Below are positions 1-11,068 of a stretch of 64,000 bases of DNA, piece by piece. The DNA is from Geosiphon pyriformis. Lineage: Eukaryota; Glomeromycota; Glomeromycetes; Archaeosporales; Geosiphonaceae. The notes under the pieces are model-generated. The model was not told where the DNA came from. It saw only the letters and a list, made by a program, of their open reading frames with translations, and searched no databases. The DNA lies in NCBI GenBank assembly GCA_016748015.1, contig JAAOMT010000082.1, positions 281,483 through 345,482 on the forward strand, read 5' to 3'. Made by a program: the position numbers and the translations under genes. The stretch's first letter is position 1, and each line of letters opens with the position of its first letter.

Positions 1-238
1 TTCAGCAAATTTTCATTAATTTCGGCGAATTTTGACTATGTTAAATGGTTCAAGGTATTGTATAATTTTATCATCTCAATTTCTAAAGTACAAATCGAAT
101 TATTGGTTGAATTAAGATAATTGCTACTTTGACTAAAATTATAAGTAATATTTGATTTAATAATAGTATGCTAATTAATAATAAGAATTATGAAGGTAAT
201 TTCATGCTAATTTAATAGCTAAAATTCTACTAATAACA
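1..238 (-). repeat. Inverted Gypsy LTR end, cut by window edge
   Basis: The reverse complement matches the first ~235 bases of the Gypsy LTR at 13,461 almost base for base, including the GTAGAATTTTAGC block near the terminus and the AAAATT-GCCGAAAT-like block near position 1. The terminus reads TGTTATTAG on the minus strand, against TGTTACCAG in the full LTR. It abuts LINE coding sequence at 239, so an LTR (solo or part of a whole element lying to the left) is inserted in the LINE 3' part. Confidence 0.8.
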
Positions 239-1250
239 CTGCCTTCCAGAAATTTACATAAGATTCCAATAACTGACATCGAACAGATTCATCAACTTTA
301 CAAGAAAACACATGAACTGACACCTCTACATTATCACAATATAAGCACAATACACTAAGATAGAGTCTATTATAAAGACACTTCTGAATGGCAATTAGCA
401 GCCAATAGTACAAAGCTTTTATAAAGTAAGTGTATACATTGGCTAAAAGTCTGCTAGTGAAACCTGCCATACTAACAATAAGCAAAGCCAATCAACCTCA
501 GAAAGCAAATTGTCTGCCAAAAACTTAGAACCAAAACCAATCTTCCAGCATGTATGACAAACTGAATAATAAATATTATAGACAAAATGTCTGGAATTGC
601 CAGAAACAATATTACCATCAACTATTATAAAGTGTTTACTTAAGTGAGAAGAAAGATATCAACCAGAGAGAAAAGCAGCACCAGCTATTATGTCAGTGCA
701 CTCATTTCCTGAAATGTCAGAGTAATCTTTTATTTTATGCCAGCTAATCTCCAAATTTTTACTGCAAATAACATTAACAATATGATGATGTTTGACCCAA
801 CACTAATTATGAAAGTTGGAACACACTAGATCCAATTCTGACTTATAAGCATCCAGAACAAATTGACTATCTGAAAACAATTGAATAGAGCTTGATAAGG
901 GAACACACTCTAGAGCCAATGCAATAGTCTGCAATTCCACTAAAGTAGACGACATTAAATCTGACACACCAACACCCAAACCCAAATTAATATTCTTGAA
1001 AAAAACAGTAGTGCTAACTCTACAGCTGACTGTGTTCAGATTACTAAGAAACCTATCCATATACACTAACAAATTACTAGTATCAGTGCACAAGAAATGA
1101 TCACAAACAGACATAAAATCATTAGATTCAAGAATGTTCAAAGAACCAACACCACTTAAAACCAAGAAAATAGTAGAAAAAAAACTCATACCATTGAGAA
1201 ATACAATAGAAAGCTCAAACCACTCAAGAACAAGGCTGTGGGGGTTCAAT
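239..1250 (-). pseudogene. LINE 1 ORF2 C-terminus: RNase H and CCHC
   Basis: This segment would encode the RNase H domain that degrades the RNA strand of the cDNA hybrid, followed by a nucleic-acid-binding tail. The RNase H carboxylates are still seen (D in VYMD, E in VELQTIALALE, D in LFSDSQ). The usual KGHSG histidine motif has become KDYSD near 700-730, with G to D and H to Y changes that fit G-to-A and C-to-T transitions. The tail keeps CLYCDNVEVSVHVFSC (about 310-360), a C-x2-C...H-x3-C zinc motif. The frame is interrupted between about 490 and 800, and the C-terminus runs into the LTR at 238. It cannot encode a working protein. Confidence 0.8.
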
Positions 1251-1754
1251 CTCTTCTAACATTTGAAGGTGTACCAATCAAAAACAGCACTATGATGATC
1301 ATGAAGTTAATCCACAAAGGCAATACCATATCACTAGAGAAAAAAAAAAAACCTAAAAAACTTTAACTCATTCAGAACAGCAAACATTAGAACTCTACCA
1401 TGAAACTAAAAAAAATTGGCCAAAGAGCCACTCAGAAACAAATTGCAATCAAAAAAAAACACAAACCATGTCCACCAGAAAGTTATTAAGAGCATTGACA
1501 TGAATACAAACAGGAAAACTCAATAGATAAACAAGGTACCAATACAGAACTTGCAAGTTATGGAATCTGTGAAAAAACAAACAATCCAAGATATCATTAG
1601 AGTTTGCAAAATTAACAAGAGAAGCAACTTTACTCTCAGATTGAACTTAAAAGAAAAATTTCAAACCATAAAAAAAAGGATAGTAAATTGTATCACTAGG
1701 AAAATTGAGTGATAGACCAAATTTAAGCTTCAAGCTCTTATGAATCAAAACATT

Positions 1755-3480
1755 TCACTTGTTGCACACATCAATAAGAACAAAGCTGAACTGTATTCTA
1801 TAGCTGACTATAGAATGAAGAACTACCCATACTAAATACAAGAACTGCTTATCTAAGACAGCTTTTCTCAGAACCAGATTTGTGAAAAAACAAATATCTG
1901 AATTTGTCTTAGCCAAACTAGGCTTTAAAAGACCCTCAGTTAAAAAAAAAATACCCAAATACCAATAAGATTCACTCTTTTTAGCAATAGAAATTGGCAA
2001 GTTATTAATAGAAAAAGAAGAATTGCTGACCTTGCTATTAATAAAAATAATTACCATTTTGTTATTATTGATAGAAATGTTATTTACCTGAAAAAATTCA
2101 CTAGCAATATTAAGAATATGTTAAGTAGTATTCTGACTGCTACCAACCCAAATTGTATTATCAACAAAAGTGCCAACAGCAAAAAAAGAAGAAAGTCCAG
2201 CCTAAAATTCAGCATGACTACTTCTGGAAACAAAATGAGAATTTAACTTATATCTATATACACTTTCCTAATACTTGATTTTACACAACAGAAAATCATA
2301 AAATATGTGCCACAAAAGAGAGGAAAAAACTTCCTTCTGGTCCAGACCATCATGCACTTGATAACCATTTGTCAAACCAAAATCTGTTATAATACAGTTG
2401 GTGTAATCCTTATAAATACTACTGAAAAATTGAATGAACTTACTGCATATTTTAATTTTGACTAAACTCATCTTAAGATGCTCTCAGTTAACCAAATTGT
2501 ATGCTTTCTGCATGTTCTGCAAAACTAGCCAAAGCTTCTGGTTCTTTTCCAAAGCATTCTCAATAACCAAACTAATAGTAAAAATAGAAAACTGAGTCAT
2601 TATACCCTTCAAAACTGAAAAATTGTTCCAATGAAAAACATCAAAAGTGCTATATGCTAAAGAAATCCTATTAGAGAGAATCTTAGAAAAAATCTTACAA
2701 GCTGTTTCAATTAAAGCAATAAATTGAGTATTCATCAAAACACTCTTCTATTCATATGGTTTGAAAATCATCGAGATCCAAGCCTTCTTCCAAGAGCTGG
2801 GCACTGATTCACCAGACAAACAAGAATTCAAAAGCATCAAAGCATATCTAGGACTGTCCTATTACAATGTTTTCAAAGCTCATTCAATATACCCAAAAGA
2901 CCAGTAGCTTTGCCATTAAGCAGAGAAGAAACCACCTCAAACAATTCATCAAATTTAATTAAGCACATAATACCAGAAAAAGCTTTATCAAAAACATACT
3001 TCAAAGATTAATATTAATAACACCAATCACCAAAAACATTATCAACCATCCAACACTTTTTAGTCCAACCCTCCATGATCACATCTACTTTAAACTTAAC
3101 CAAACTGGGTTCTAAGATCAGTATATTATCAAAAACCAGGTAATTAAATACCATTTTGTAAAATAGACACTTCAGCACACTTCTGATTGTATGACCCTTA
3201 TTTACCTCAAAGCTTTCTATTCTCTTATCTATAGCAGTTTTGATGTTCATCTCCTTGGCCCTCAGAGATTCAGCAGGTTTGGATGCACAATAAAACCTCC
3301 TAACACCAAAAAAAGCAGAACAAACATGATTAGAGCCTGCATTAGAGTCCACAACATCCTGAATGAATAAAGCCTTAACATTGTCCAAAGATATCCAATA
3401 CCTCATAAGAGAGTCAAAATTCACAATACTCTCTTTACAAAAAGCCTTAACAATTCTAGAAACCAAAAGCTTTAATTTGT
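1755..3480 (-). pseudogene. LINE 1 ORF2 reverse transcriptase region
   Basis: Minus-strand blocks at 1,755-2,057, 2,268-2,471, 2,484-2,738 and 3,014-3,466 read as consecutive pieces of a LINE reverse transcriptase. Recognisable stretches include IALIETACKIFSKILSNR, LVLQNMQKAYN (motif A region) and TDFGLTNGYQVHDGLDQ (motif B region). The motif C catalytic pair, normally FVDD in this family, reads FVDN at about 2,157-2,168 because the second Asp codon GAT has become AAT. Stops and frameshifts separate the blocks. The linker between endonuclease and RT continues to about 3,835. It is dead as an enzyme. Confidence 0.8.
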
Positions 3481-3840
3481 AAAATCTTAAAGATTCCTTG
3501 GTAAAGACATCATTAAAGCTTTTGAATCATTTCTTCTTGAATACCTCATTAGCTAAGAGAACCATTACCTTGTGAATAACATTCCACATTGCATCCAAAT
3601 CTGAGAATTTTATGGAGATAACAAACTCATCTAAGAATATTGTTGTATTGGCCAATGTAGCATTTCTAAAATCATTTTATTTAGTCTTATTAACATTCTT
3701 AAAATCAAACTTCCACTGATTTCTATTTGCTTGCTTGTAAAGAAAGTTCAATCATGTATCCAAAAGTCCACTTAAACTTACAAACACAGATACAGATCAG
3801 TGATTCATGTTAAAATGCTTATTGACTTCTAAAATGTTGC

Positions 3841-4801
3841 TGTTACTTATAAAAAATTAAATACAAAAAATAGTAAAGAAAACAAAGAGAGAAATTAAAC
3901 CAATAAGAGAATAATAGTTAACATATGGGCATATTGCTCAGCAATATGGAACAATGTCAGAAATTATGGCACATTGCTTAGCAATATGAAACAATGTCAG
4001 AAATTATGGCACATTGCTCAGCCATATAGAGCATTGCTTGAGAATTCATAGCATATTGTTCGAGAATGTGAGCAATCTCATAGAACCCAAATTATGTATA
4101 TATAGCAGTAGTATTAGAAGCTAGAAAAAGAAACTTCCAGAGTCAGTAGGATTCTTAGAGTTAATTAGACTTACAAGTCATAATTATTAGAATTCCTGAG
4201 ACCTCTCTATTTAGATTTAATCTAAGCAACCTTTTCTATCACAAATATCAATAAATAACTATTTTTTATCTCAATTCCACTCTCTATTATCAACACTTTA
4301 TGTTAATAGTAATTGATACTTGACCACACTGGAACAATAGCTTTTAATCATGGCTATTGACGGAATACTAACTTGCAATTGCACTGACTTATTTCTCTTT
4401 ATTTCTTTTATTTTCTTTATTTATTTATTTTCTTTGATTTTATTGTTGGTTACTAAAACTGATTAAAAATTAAAGCACTGAGTTAAAAAACGTCATAGAG
4501 ACTGGTAAAAAACCTGTGAAACAAGGGTAGAACACTCATAAAATTGAAAATAGCTTACCAGGAGGATTACTGGCCATCATGCTGAGAAAGAAATTTGATA
4601 GAATTGTGATTCTGGAAGGCTATTGAAATCATTATTAACTCTCTGTTCATTATACAAAAAACTCCACAACAACACCTTCAGATCAACTCAAAACCTTCAG
4701 ATACAACTGATGTACTAATATTGCCAACATCATTAAGATACTAAAACACCAAATTATGGATTTGTTATTTGATTTGAGACCCCAAATAATCATCTGTAAT
4801 A
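3841..4801. repeat. Solo LTR-like insertion (family C) in LINE 1
   Basis: This 961-bp block separates two halves of LINE 1 ORF2: the coding sequence resumes on either side within the endonuclease C-terminus. It begins TGTTAC and ends GTAATA, a decayed version of the TGTTAC...GTAACA inverted ends seen in the Gypsy LTR. TTGC sits directly outside both ends (3,837-3,840 and 4,802-4,805), a likely target-site duplication. It holds a palindromic minisatellite and a T-rich tract (about 4,380-4,450). Related copies lie at about 23,400-24,673 and 58,900-59,320. Whether it belongs to an LTR retrotransposon is inferred from size and termini only. Confidence 0.65.
3929..4080. repeat. 40-bp palindromic minisatellite
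   Basis: Two near-identical 40-bp units plus a partial third start near 3,931, 3,971 and 4,011, followed by weaker echoes to about 4,080. Each unit contains a perfect or near-perfect palindrome (ATATTGCTCAGCAATAT at 3,931-3,947; ATTGCTTAGCAAT at 3,973-3,985) and the shared word ACAATGTCAGAAATTATGG. It lies inside the family C LTR-like insertion. Confidence 0.8.
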
Positions 4802-5430
4802 TTGCAATACATTATCACATTAATCAAATTCGGGAAAACAAGCACATAATTAATTGTCTTCATAATACTTTTAGAATTTATCTAAGTAGGCTCCATCATG
4901 GTTGAGCTACTAATCAAGGAATTAACTAGTTCTAAATTAAGGCATTTTTTGAAACTTGCACACCTACAAGAACCATCCTTATTAAAATCACTGCTGAAAA
5001 TAACAAAAAAAAATTCATTAACAGCCTTTACAATAAGAGAGTTGATATTATCAGTCTGAGAGAACCAAATTACTGAAGAGGCACCAGTGTAAAGCCCCAA
5101 AATTAACACTGAAAGTTTATTTTTGAAGAGTAACTTGATAGAGAAGAGCTGACTAAGGACCTCAGAAACTTTATATACATGTCTTACCACAGAAATGTTC
5201 ATGACTACAGCAATATCCAAACCCAAATAGCCAGAGTTTATATCTGAAATAAACACCCAAACATCACTAAATTTGTTAACAATCTATAAACAAATCTTCC
5301 TTTTTAGTTTTGTTTCTGTAAAAATTGAAATCAGATTGTTTATGTCTTTATGCCAATACACAATATCTTCTTGCTTAGCAGAATTGTTCATATCTCTAAT
5401 ATTACACATGGCAATCTTTCAAACTAGACT
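4802..5430 (-). pseudogene. LINE 1 ORF2 endonuclease
   Basis: This is the N-terminal AP-type endonuclease of ORF2, which would nick target DNA. The 124-codon open block at 4,882-5,256 contains the LLFKNKLSVLILGLYTGAS strand and SSDFNKDGS, which corresponds to the GDFNE catalytic loop of the family with the first Gly and the Glu changed. The initial MCNIRDMNNSAKQ stretch is readable just below 5,410. A stop lies at about 5,287, another follows the 4,882 block, and the C-terminal part is split off by the LTR-like insertion at 4,801. Confidence 0.75.
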
Positions 5431-5432
5431 GG

Positions 5433-7265
5433 TCATTGAAAAAAAAGTTTGAGAAATGCACCACCAGCCAAGATTGAATCATCAAATCTTGCTGTCAGAC
5501 TCAGAACTGAAGCAAAAAGTCCTTTCAGCATGTTTTCTAGTCTTTTCATCTTAAGAGAGGCAGAAAAGTCTAAATTTGCAGCAGTTTCACTACTTGTAGT
5601 TCCACCCAAACTCTTACCCATTACTATATTACCCACCTGAATCTGTGATAGGAGGGTCACTGGCAGTTGACATCCAGGGCTAAGCTGGAAAACTGCCAGC
5701 ATGAGTAAGTCCAATTTTTTAGCCAACTCATTAATTTGTTCCGTGAGGCTGACAAAACCACTCTCCAAAACAGCAAATTTTTTTTCAATGTCTTCTGTAA
5801 CAAGAAGAGTAGGTTTCATCTCTGAAGAGGAACCAAAGTTGACCAAATCATTATGCACAGGAAGAAAAAAAAATGAAGATCTATTAGCTATCTTAGTCCA
5901 AGAAACTTCACCAAAAACAACAAAACAAGCAACAAAAACCAAATGCTTGATGTAAATGGTAACCAACCTGCTTTTATCTATGTCTGAGAGTATTCTATGA
6001 GAAGACTTTTTAGAAGATAAATCTCCACCCACAGAACAGCCTAATGACATATGACCTATTTTCCCATACTTAGTACATTTAAAAAAACCCATATGAGACC
6101 AATACAAATTTACATTTCTCAAAACTAGAGTAGAGTCCATGATGCCATTCAAAAATTTGGCTGATTTGAAACAAACAACAGCACATCTGGCCCAAGCATA
6201 TGTAACAAGATGACAATTGATCACACATGTTTTCCCACTCACAGAACCAATGAAATCCCAAATGTTATGAGCATTTGTTCCCATTGGCAGAATATAGAGC
6301 AGTATCCTATGATAATCTCTTATGTTCCATATCTTTTTGTCTAAATCTGATTTTGTCACATGTACCACATTTTTTCCAATCAGAATAGACCATCTAACTG
6401 CAACTAAATTAGCCTGGTCTGGCTGGTCAAACTCAACTACAGCCTTTTGCCATAATTTCATCAACTGTATCTTAATTGACTTAATTATTCCAAACTCGAA
6501 TAGTGCAGTACACACAGCCTTAGCTAATGTTCCAACTGGAATTTTTTTAACCACCACAGCCTAATTTGAATACATCAAGAGTATTTTCAGATTAGTGTTT
6601 ACTAAAACATTCACCACTTTTGCTTTTTTTGTAGCCTGTGCCAGACTAAACTCTGAAATGAAAGTGACACGAATAATTCCAGCAAATTTTGAGAAGGTAG
6701 AGACCTCTCCAAAACCATTGATTCTTGAAAAAAGCTTTTTAACTAAGGCATATTTTACTTGAGACATTTTACCAACCACTTTATCTAACCCAATATCCAA
6801 TATGAAAGATTTTCTAACAGAAACATTGACCAAATTCTTTAAGAAAAAAGAAAATTTTAAAGAAATATCTGAAAGAACATTATCATCATTATTACAACCT
6901 GAGAAATTTATTTTCTCTAATAACTTGTCTAATGTTTTCTTAGTTTTAACACCCAGCTTTTTAGGTGTCTAATCAAAATTACCATTAGCAAGAACATTAC
7001 CCTCACCATAGTCAAAACTGGTTTCCTTAACCAGACATTCTTTCTTCATATTAATGCTATCAGACTCAGTAATGTCACCAGTCTCAGAATTCTATAAGTG
7101 ATCACTCAGCATCTTAATAGAATTTCTTTTGTTTTCAACATCCTCCTTTAAAGCATCACCTTTCCTTTTCTTTCTCGACAAGACAAGTCTAAAACTCTCA
7201 CCAGAGCCAGAATTATTAGCAATCTTCTTCATAATAGCAATACTTGGGCTAACAGTGGCCTTAAA
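5433..7265 (-). pseudogene. LINE 1 ORF1, zinc-knuckle RNA-binding protein
   Basis: ORF1 of such LINEs binds element RNA. The longest open block (374 codons, 5,433-6,557) is preceded in the same frame by 6,561-6,833, separated only by a TAG at 6,561-6,563, and by further broken coding sequence up to about 7,260. One zinc knuckle is present at 6,036-6,077, reading CTKYGKIGHMSLGC: the second Cys of C-x2-C-x4-H-x4-C has become Tyr. Downstream there is a heptad-like stretch (about residues 257-290 of the 374-codon block) that could form a coiled coil. The stop after KLFFQ lies just upstream of ORF2. Confidence 0.8.
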
Positions 7266-7270
7266 ATCAA

Positions 7271-7704
7271 AAAACAGTTTGAATTTATTGTATTAAATAA
7301 TGAAAAAACTTTTTTTGAAATTATTTGAAAATTTGGGATAAACAAAAAAAAAAAGTTTTAAATTTTTATTTAAATTATTTTTTATGTATTAACTAAATAT
7401 AATTTAATTAAAACTTAAAATATTTAAAAAAAATTTTATTTATGTATTTTTTATATATAACTAGTTATTTAAACTTATATTAAGTTAAAAAACTATTTGT
7501 TTATATCTTTATTTAATAACTTTTAATTTTAAACATATTTATATATTTAAGTTTAATAACTTTATTATTAATCTTATGTTATTACTTTATATTTTTTACA
7601 AATTTATTAATAAGTTTATTTTTTATATAATATTAGTTTTAATAATAGTAAAATTAAATTTTTTTAAAATTTTAAATAATAATAATTTTTTTTTTAATGT
7701 TTAA
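7271..7704. other. AT-rich LINE 5' leader, no gene
   Basis: This stretch of about 430 bp is almost only A and T and lies between the LINE 1 5' end and the module at 7,705. A comparable AT-rich stretch follows the LINE 5' fragments at 24,960 and at 53,190, so it is probably the 5' untranslated leader of this LINE family. No coding potential is seen. Confidence 0.5.
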
Positions 7705-7800
7705 CAAGTAAAGTCCAAATACTGCTTAGTATAATACATTATACAAATAATCTAAACTAAGTGTAAATCATGCATTTTCTATATGTGACCAGCCATTCAG
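7705..7800. repeat. Conserved ~100-bp LINE-associated module
   Basis: This block aligns with 53,685-53,800 over its whole length (shared words include AAACTAAG and, near the end, TGTG-CAGCCA / TGTG-TAGCCA). Every CpG of the other copy is TpG, CpA or TpA here. Both copies lie about 450-500 bp beyond a LINE ORF1 5' end, which points to a LINE 5' regulatory or promoter module. It could alternatively be the 3' UTR of LINE 2, whose stop is at 7,817. Confidence 0.55.
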
Positions 7801-7816
7801 GCTACTCAAAACAACA

Positions 7817-9993
7817 CTAAACATCTATATAAACAGAGACAATGTTCTCTATACTTGAGAAAAACAAACAAGATTTACAAAATCCGAAACCCACACCAAC
7901 CATCTCAGCAATACCCAACAACTTAACTACACCAGCTGTAAGCATTAAAGAAAATCTGAAGACTAGAACAGGAATGAAATTATTACTTAGAATTACACCA
8001 TTTTTCTCCATAAAAGCTTAGTACTTGGCATGAACCAACCAGATATTTTTCCAGAATACAAGACAAAATTCATGCACAAAATCCACAATATGCTGACTTG
8101 CAATCTTAGAATTCTTGAAAACTGAAACAGATTCACAATACCAATTATTAAAAATGAAACTTTTAAACAAAGTTGTGCTAACTGCAACATCAGAAACACA
8201 AGTGGACAGCAACTGCAAAACACATGAAGAAAAATAAGATAAACCAGAGTGCACACCTTAAGCAGATACATGGATATTTAACAACTAAACATAACCAGAA
8301 GCATCAAATGGGCAAGAAAAGACATGGTCTAAAACCTCAACATTGTTACAGAACAAGCAAACCACATTAGAATAACACTTATTATATAGTCACTTATACA
8401 CAGCAACAGGAAGCTGATGATAAAGGGCTTTTATAAAATAAGTTCAAAAACCAGCAGTCTATTTATTAGTGAAACCAGCTACCAAGTGAGAATTTGGATG
8501 CCACACCAAAAACAACCTGAACCAATTAATATTTACATACAAACTGTCTGCCACCATCTGGGAATCTGAACCAGTTTCCCAATATACACAATAAACAGAC
8601 CAAAAAATCTTTTAAACAAAATGTTTAGAATTACTAGAAACAGCAATGCTGCTGGTCTTAAGATAATACTTACTAACCAAATGAAGTAGGTATTAATCAG
8701 AAAAGGCAGCTGCTTTGACAAATCTATTAGCACACTTATTACTTGATACACCAGAGTAACTTCTAATCTTATGTCAACTAACATTCAAATTTTTATGATG
8801 AATGATACTCACAATATGGCAATGTTTGATCCAATACCAATTCCTAAAATTCAGACAAACCAATCTTAAATTTAACTTACACACATCCAAAACAGTTTGG
8901 CTGTCTGTAAACAGGTCCACAAAATAAGAAGAGAGAACACACTCAAGAGCCAAAGCAATGGCATATAGTTCTACCATGATGGAAGAGAACAAACCAAAAA
9001 CTCTTACACCCAAACTCAAATTAATGTTCATAAAAAAAACAGTCACACCAGCTTTTATACCAAGAATTTCTAAACCACTTAAAGATCCATCCATATAAAC
9101 AAAAAAGTGACCAGTATTAGCATGCAACAGATTGTTACCAATGACACCAAACTCATAAGACTAAAAAATACTCAAAAGATCATAACTACTCAAAAGTAGA
9201 AAACTGATAAAGAGAAAAGCCACACAACCAAAAAACCAAATAGAAAGTTTAAACCAGATGAGAACAGAACTACAGAAGTCCAACTACTTCCACTATTTGA
9301 AAATTACTCAGTCAAAAATAGCACTGCTCTGATTATGCAGCTGGTTTATAAAAGCAATTTTATAACATCTAAGTAAAAAGACACACTTAAAATAAATTGA
9401 CTTACCAAGGACAACAAACATAGAAGTTCTATTCCAAAGACAAAAAATACTGGTTAGAAAGTTGTCCAAGAATAAATCATACTCAGAAAATATACATATC
9501 ATACCCACTAAAAAATTATTTAAGAGATCAACTTTGACACAAGCCAGATACTGTAAAAGGTAAAATAAACACTAGCTGAAAACTTGAAAATTATGCGACT
9601 TATAAGAAAACAACCAGCCCAAAATATCTACTGAATTTGCAAAAGAAACAACTGAGACCAATTTGCTTTTAGCCTAAATCTGTTTAAATGTTTTCAAATC
9701 ATACAGAAAAGATAATAGATTGCATCATTGGAGAAATTAAGTGGCAGATCAGACTTAGATTTTAAGCCTTTGTAAATGAAAGTATTCCATTTATTATACA
9801 CACTAATAAGAATAAAACTGAATTAAGTTCTATAACTGATAATTATATAAAGAACTGCAAACACCAAATACACAAACTGTTTATCTAACATTGCTTTTCT
9901 TAAAACAAAATTGACAAAAAATTAAACATCTAAATGCATCTTAGCCAAGCTAGGTTTTGACAAACCCTTAGAAGATAAAAAAATACTCAGATA
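7817..9993 (-). mobile_element. LINE 2, truncated copy of the same family
   Basis: This is a 5'-truncated minus-strand LINE carrying the end of RT, RNase H and the complete ORF2 C-terminus. RNase H at 8,774-9,127 keeps VYMDGS, VELYAIALALE and LFTDSQ. The zinc motif CLFCNNVEVLDHVFSC lies near 8,300-8,350. The C-terminal stretch ends in GVGFGFCKSCLFFS...VSVYIDV with the stop at 7,817-7,819. Stops and frameshifts break the frame throughout. Similarity to LINE 1 ends abruptly at about 9,993, in the sequence matching LINE 1 position ~1,960, where another repeat begins. Confidence 0.8.
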
Positions 9994-10230
9994 GTAGTAT
10001 TATGGGTAAACTTGATAGAGTAGAGAAATAGTAACATTTGGTGCTCTTAATTATTGATAATATATGTTTTGCATAATTTCATTGGCTTAGTTTTGATTAT
10101 CAGTCTTTGAAGATCTTATTTACTGGTTGTGAATTTACTTATTGAGTTTTTTAATTATAAGACACAGAGTTTTGGTTTTTGCTGACTGCAACTTCTTATA
10201 AAAATAAGCTTTTTTTTCTGAACTAATAAG
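9994..10230. repeat. Repeat flank shared with 31,640-31,880
   Basis: This segment starts where LINE 2 is cut and aligns with 31,640-31,880 (for example TATTGAGTTTTTTAATTATAA here against a T-enriched version there). It contains GTAACATTTGGTGCT at 10,031-10,045, the same word found at the LTR end and presumed primer-binding site of the Gypsy element (14,431-14,445). It may therefore be a leftover LTR/internal junction of a related element. Confidence 0.5.
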
Positions 10231-10423
10231 TGTAGTCATTAGGGTCCAGTATTGTCTTTTCACCCTTTTAGTAAACTATTAAGATAACATTAATATTCAA
10301 AAACTTAGGAGGAGCTTTCCTTTTTTACTAAGCTATCACAAAGTTTATTCTCAGACAGTTGATTTTCTTATATTGCCACTTTACAAAAGAAAAGAAAAGA
10401 AAAAATAAAGAAAGAAAAAGAAG

Positions 10424-10464
<41 letters not shown>

Positions 10465-10496
10465 AAAAAATCAAAANNNNNNNNNNNNNNNNNNNN

Positions 10497-10557
<61 letters not shown>

Positions 10558-11068
10558 AATTAGTATTGTCAATTGCTATAATCAAGAGCAATTAGTCCAA
10601 GTCATTTAAGAGTTTGAGGCATTTATGCTAAGAACATTGATCCTGGAATAAAGATATAAAACAAAAATTAATTTAATTGTAACATGGAAGTTCAAAGAAT
10701 ATATATTTATAATTTTTTTGGATTTCAGTTGATAAGTTTATTTTGAATTTATTTAGCATAATTAAGAGAATAGATAAAGAGTAAAGAATTGATTCTTGTC
10801 TAGTAGTTTGTATCTATCTGTCTGTCTTTTTCTATCTTCTACAACTATTTGCTTTTATATATTTTTTGGTTTTATAAAATTGCTTCTGATTGTTTCATTA
10901 TTGCTAATTATTGCTTTGTTATTTTACATTATTACTAGTTATTCTATATTATAACATATTATCTAGTATTATTTTGTATTATCTCACATTGTAATGTGTT
11001 ATTCTGTGCTATTCTAAGTTATAATGCATTATTCAATATTATTGTATGCTATTCTGTATTATATCACA
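10231..11068. repeat. Family B LTR-like repeat, copy 1
   Basis: This block aligns with 12,731-13,460 and with 31,885-33,600 (the last interrupted by a Gypsy LTR). Shared landmarks are a block ending TCTCAGACAGTTGATTTTC, a long poly(A) tract, a block beginning TTAGTATTGTCAATTGCTATA, and a degenerate TTAT/ATTATAA tandem tail (10,915-11,070). The right boundary is uncertain. It contains the assembly gap. Confidence 0.6.
10422..10555. repeat. Poly(A) tract with 20-N gap
   Basis: The tract is nearly pure A and is interrupted by 20 N at 10,477-10,496. It corresponds to a much shorter A-rich tract in the sister copies (about 12,890-12,925 and 33,035-33,080), so the gap is an unresolved homopolymer. 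Open frames across it are poly-Lys/poly-Phe artefacts. Confidence 0.9.

Larger units (their letters stand above)
239..7270 (-). mobile_element. LINE 1, decayed non-LTR retrotransposon
   Basis: This is a two-ORF LINE read on the minus strand: ORF1 with a zinc knuckle, then ORF2 with AP-type endonuclease, reverse transcriptase, RNase H and a C-terminal zinc-binding motif. I recognise the protein as the LINE family common in arbuscular mycorrhizal fungi. All ORFs are broken by stops and frameshifts, and several catalytic residues are changed. The endonuclease is interrupted by an LTR-like insertion (3,841-4,801). The extreme C-terminus is replaced by a Gypsy LTR at 238/239, losing roughly the last 150-200 residues compared with LINE 2. 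The 5' end joins an AT-rich leader near 7,270. Confidence 0.85.

Noticed and set aside
5449-6564. Plus-strand frames (5,449-5,640; 5,701-5,955; 6,322-6,564) opposite LINE ORF1
   Set aside because: They are antisense shadows of the minus-strand ORF1, which has a recognisable zinc knuckle and coiled-coil region.
10328-10595. Open frames of poly-Phe / poly-Lys on both strands
   Set aside because: They are translations of a poly(A) tract and the 20-N gap, not genes.
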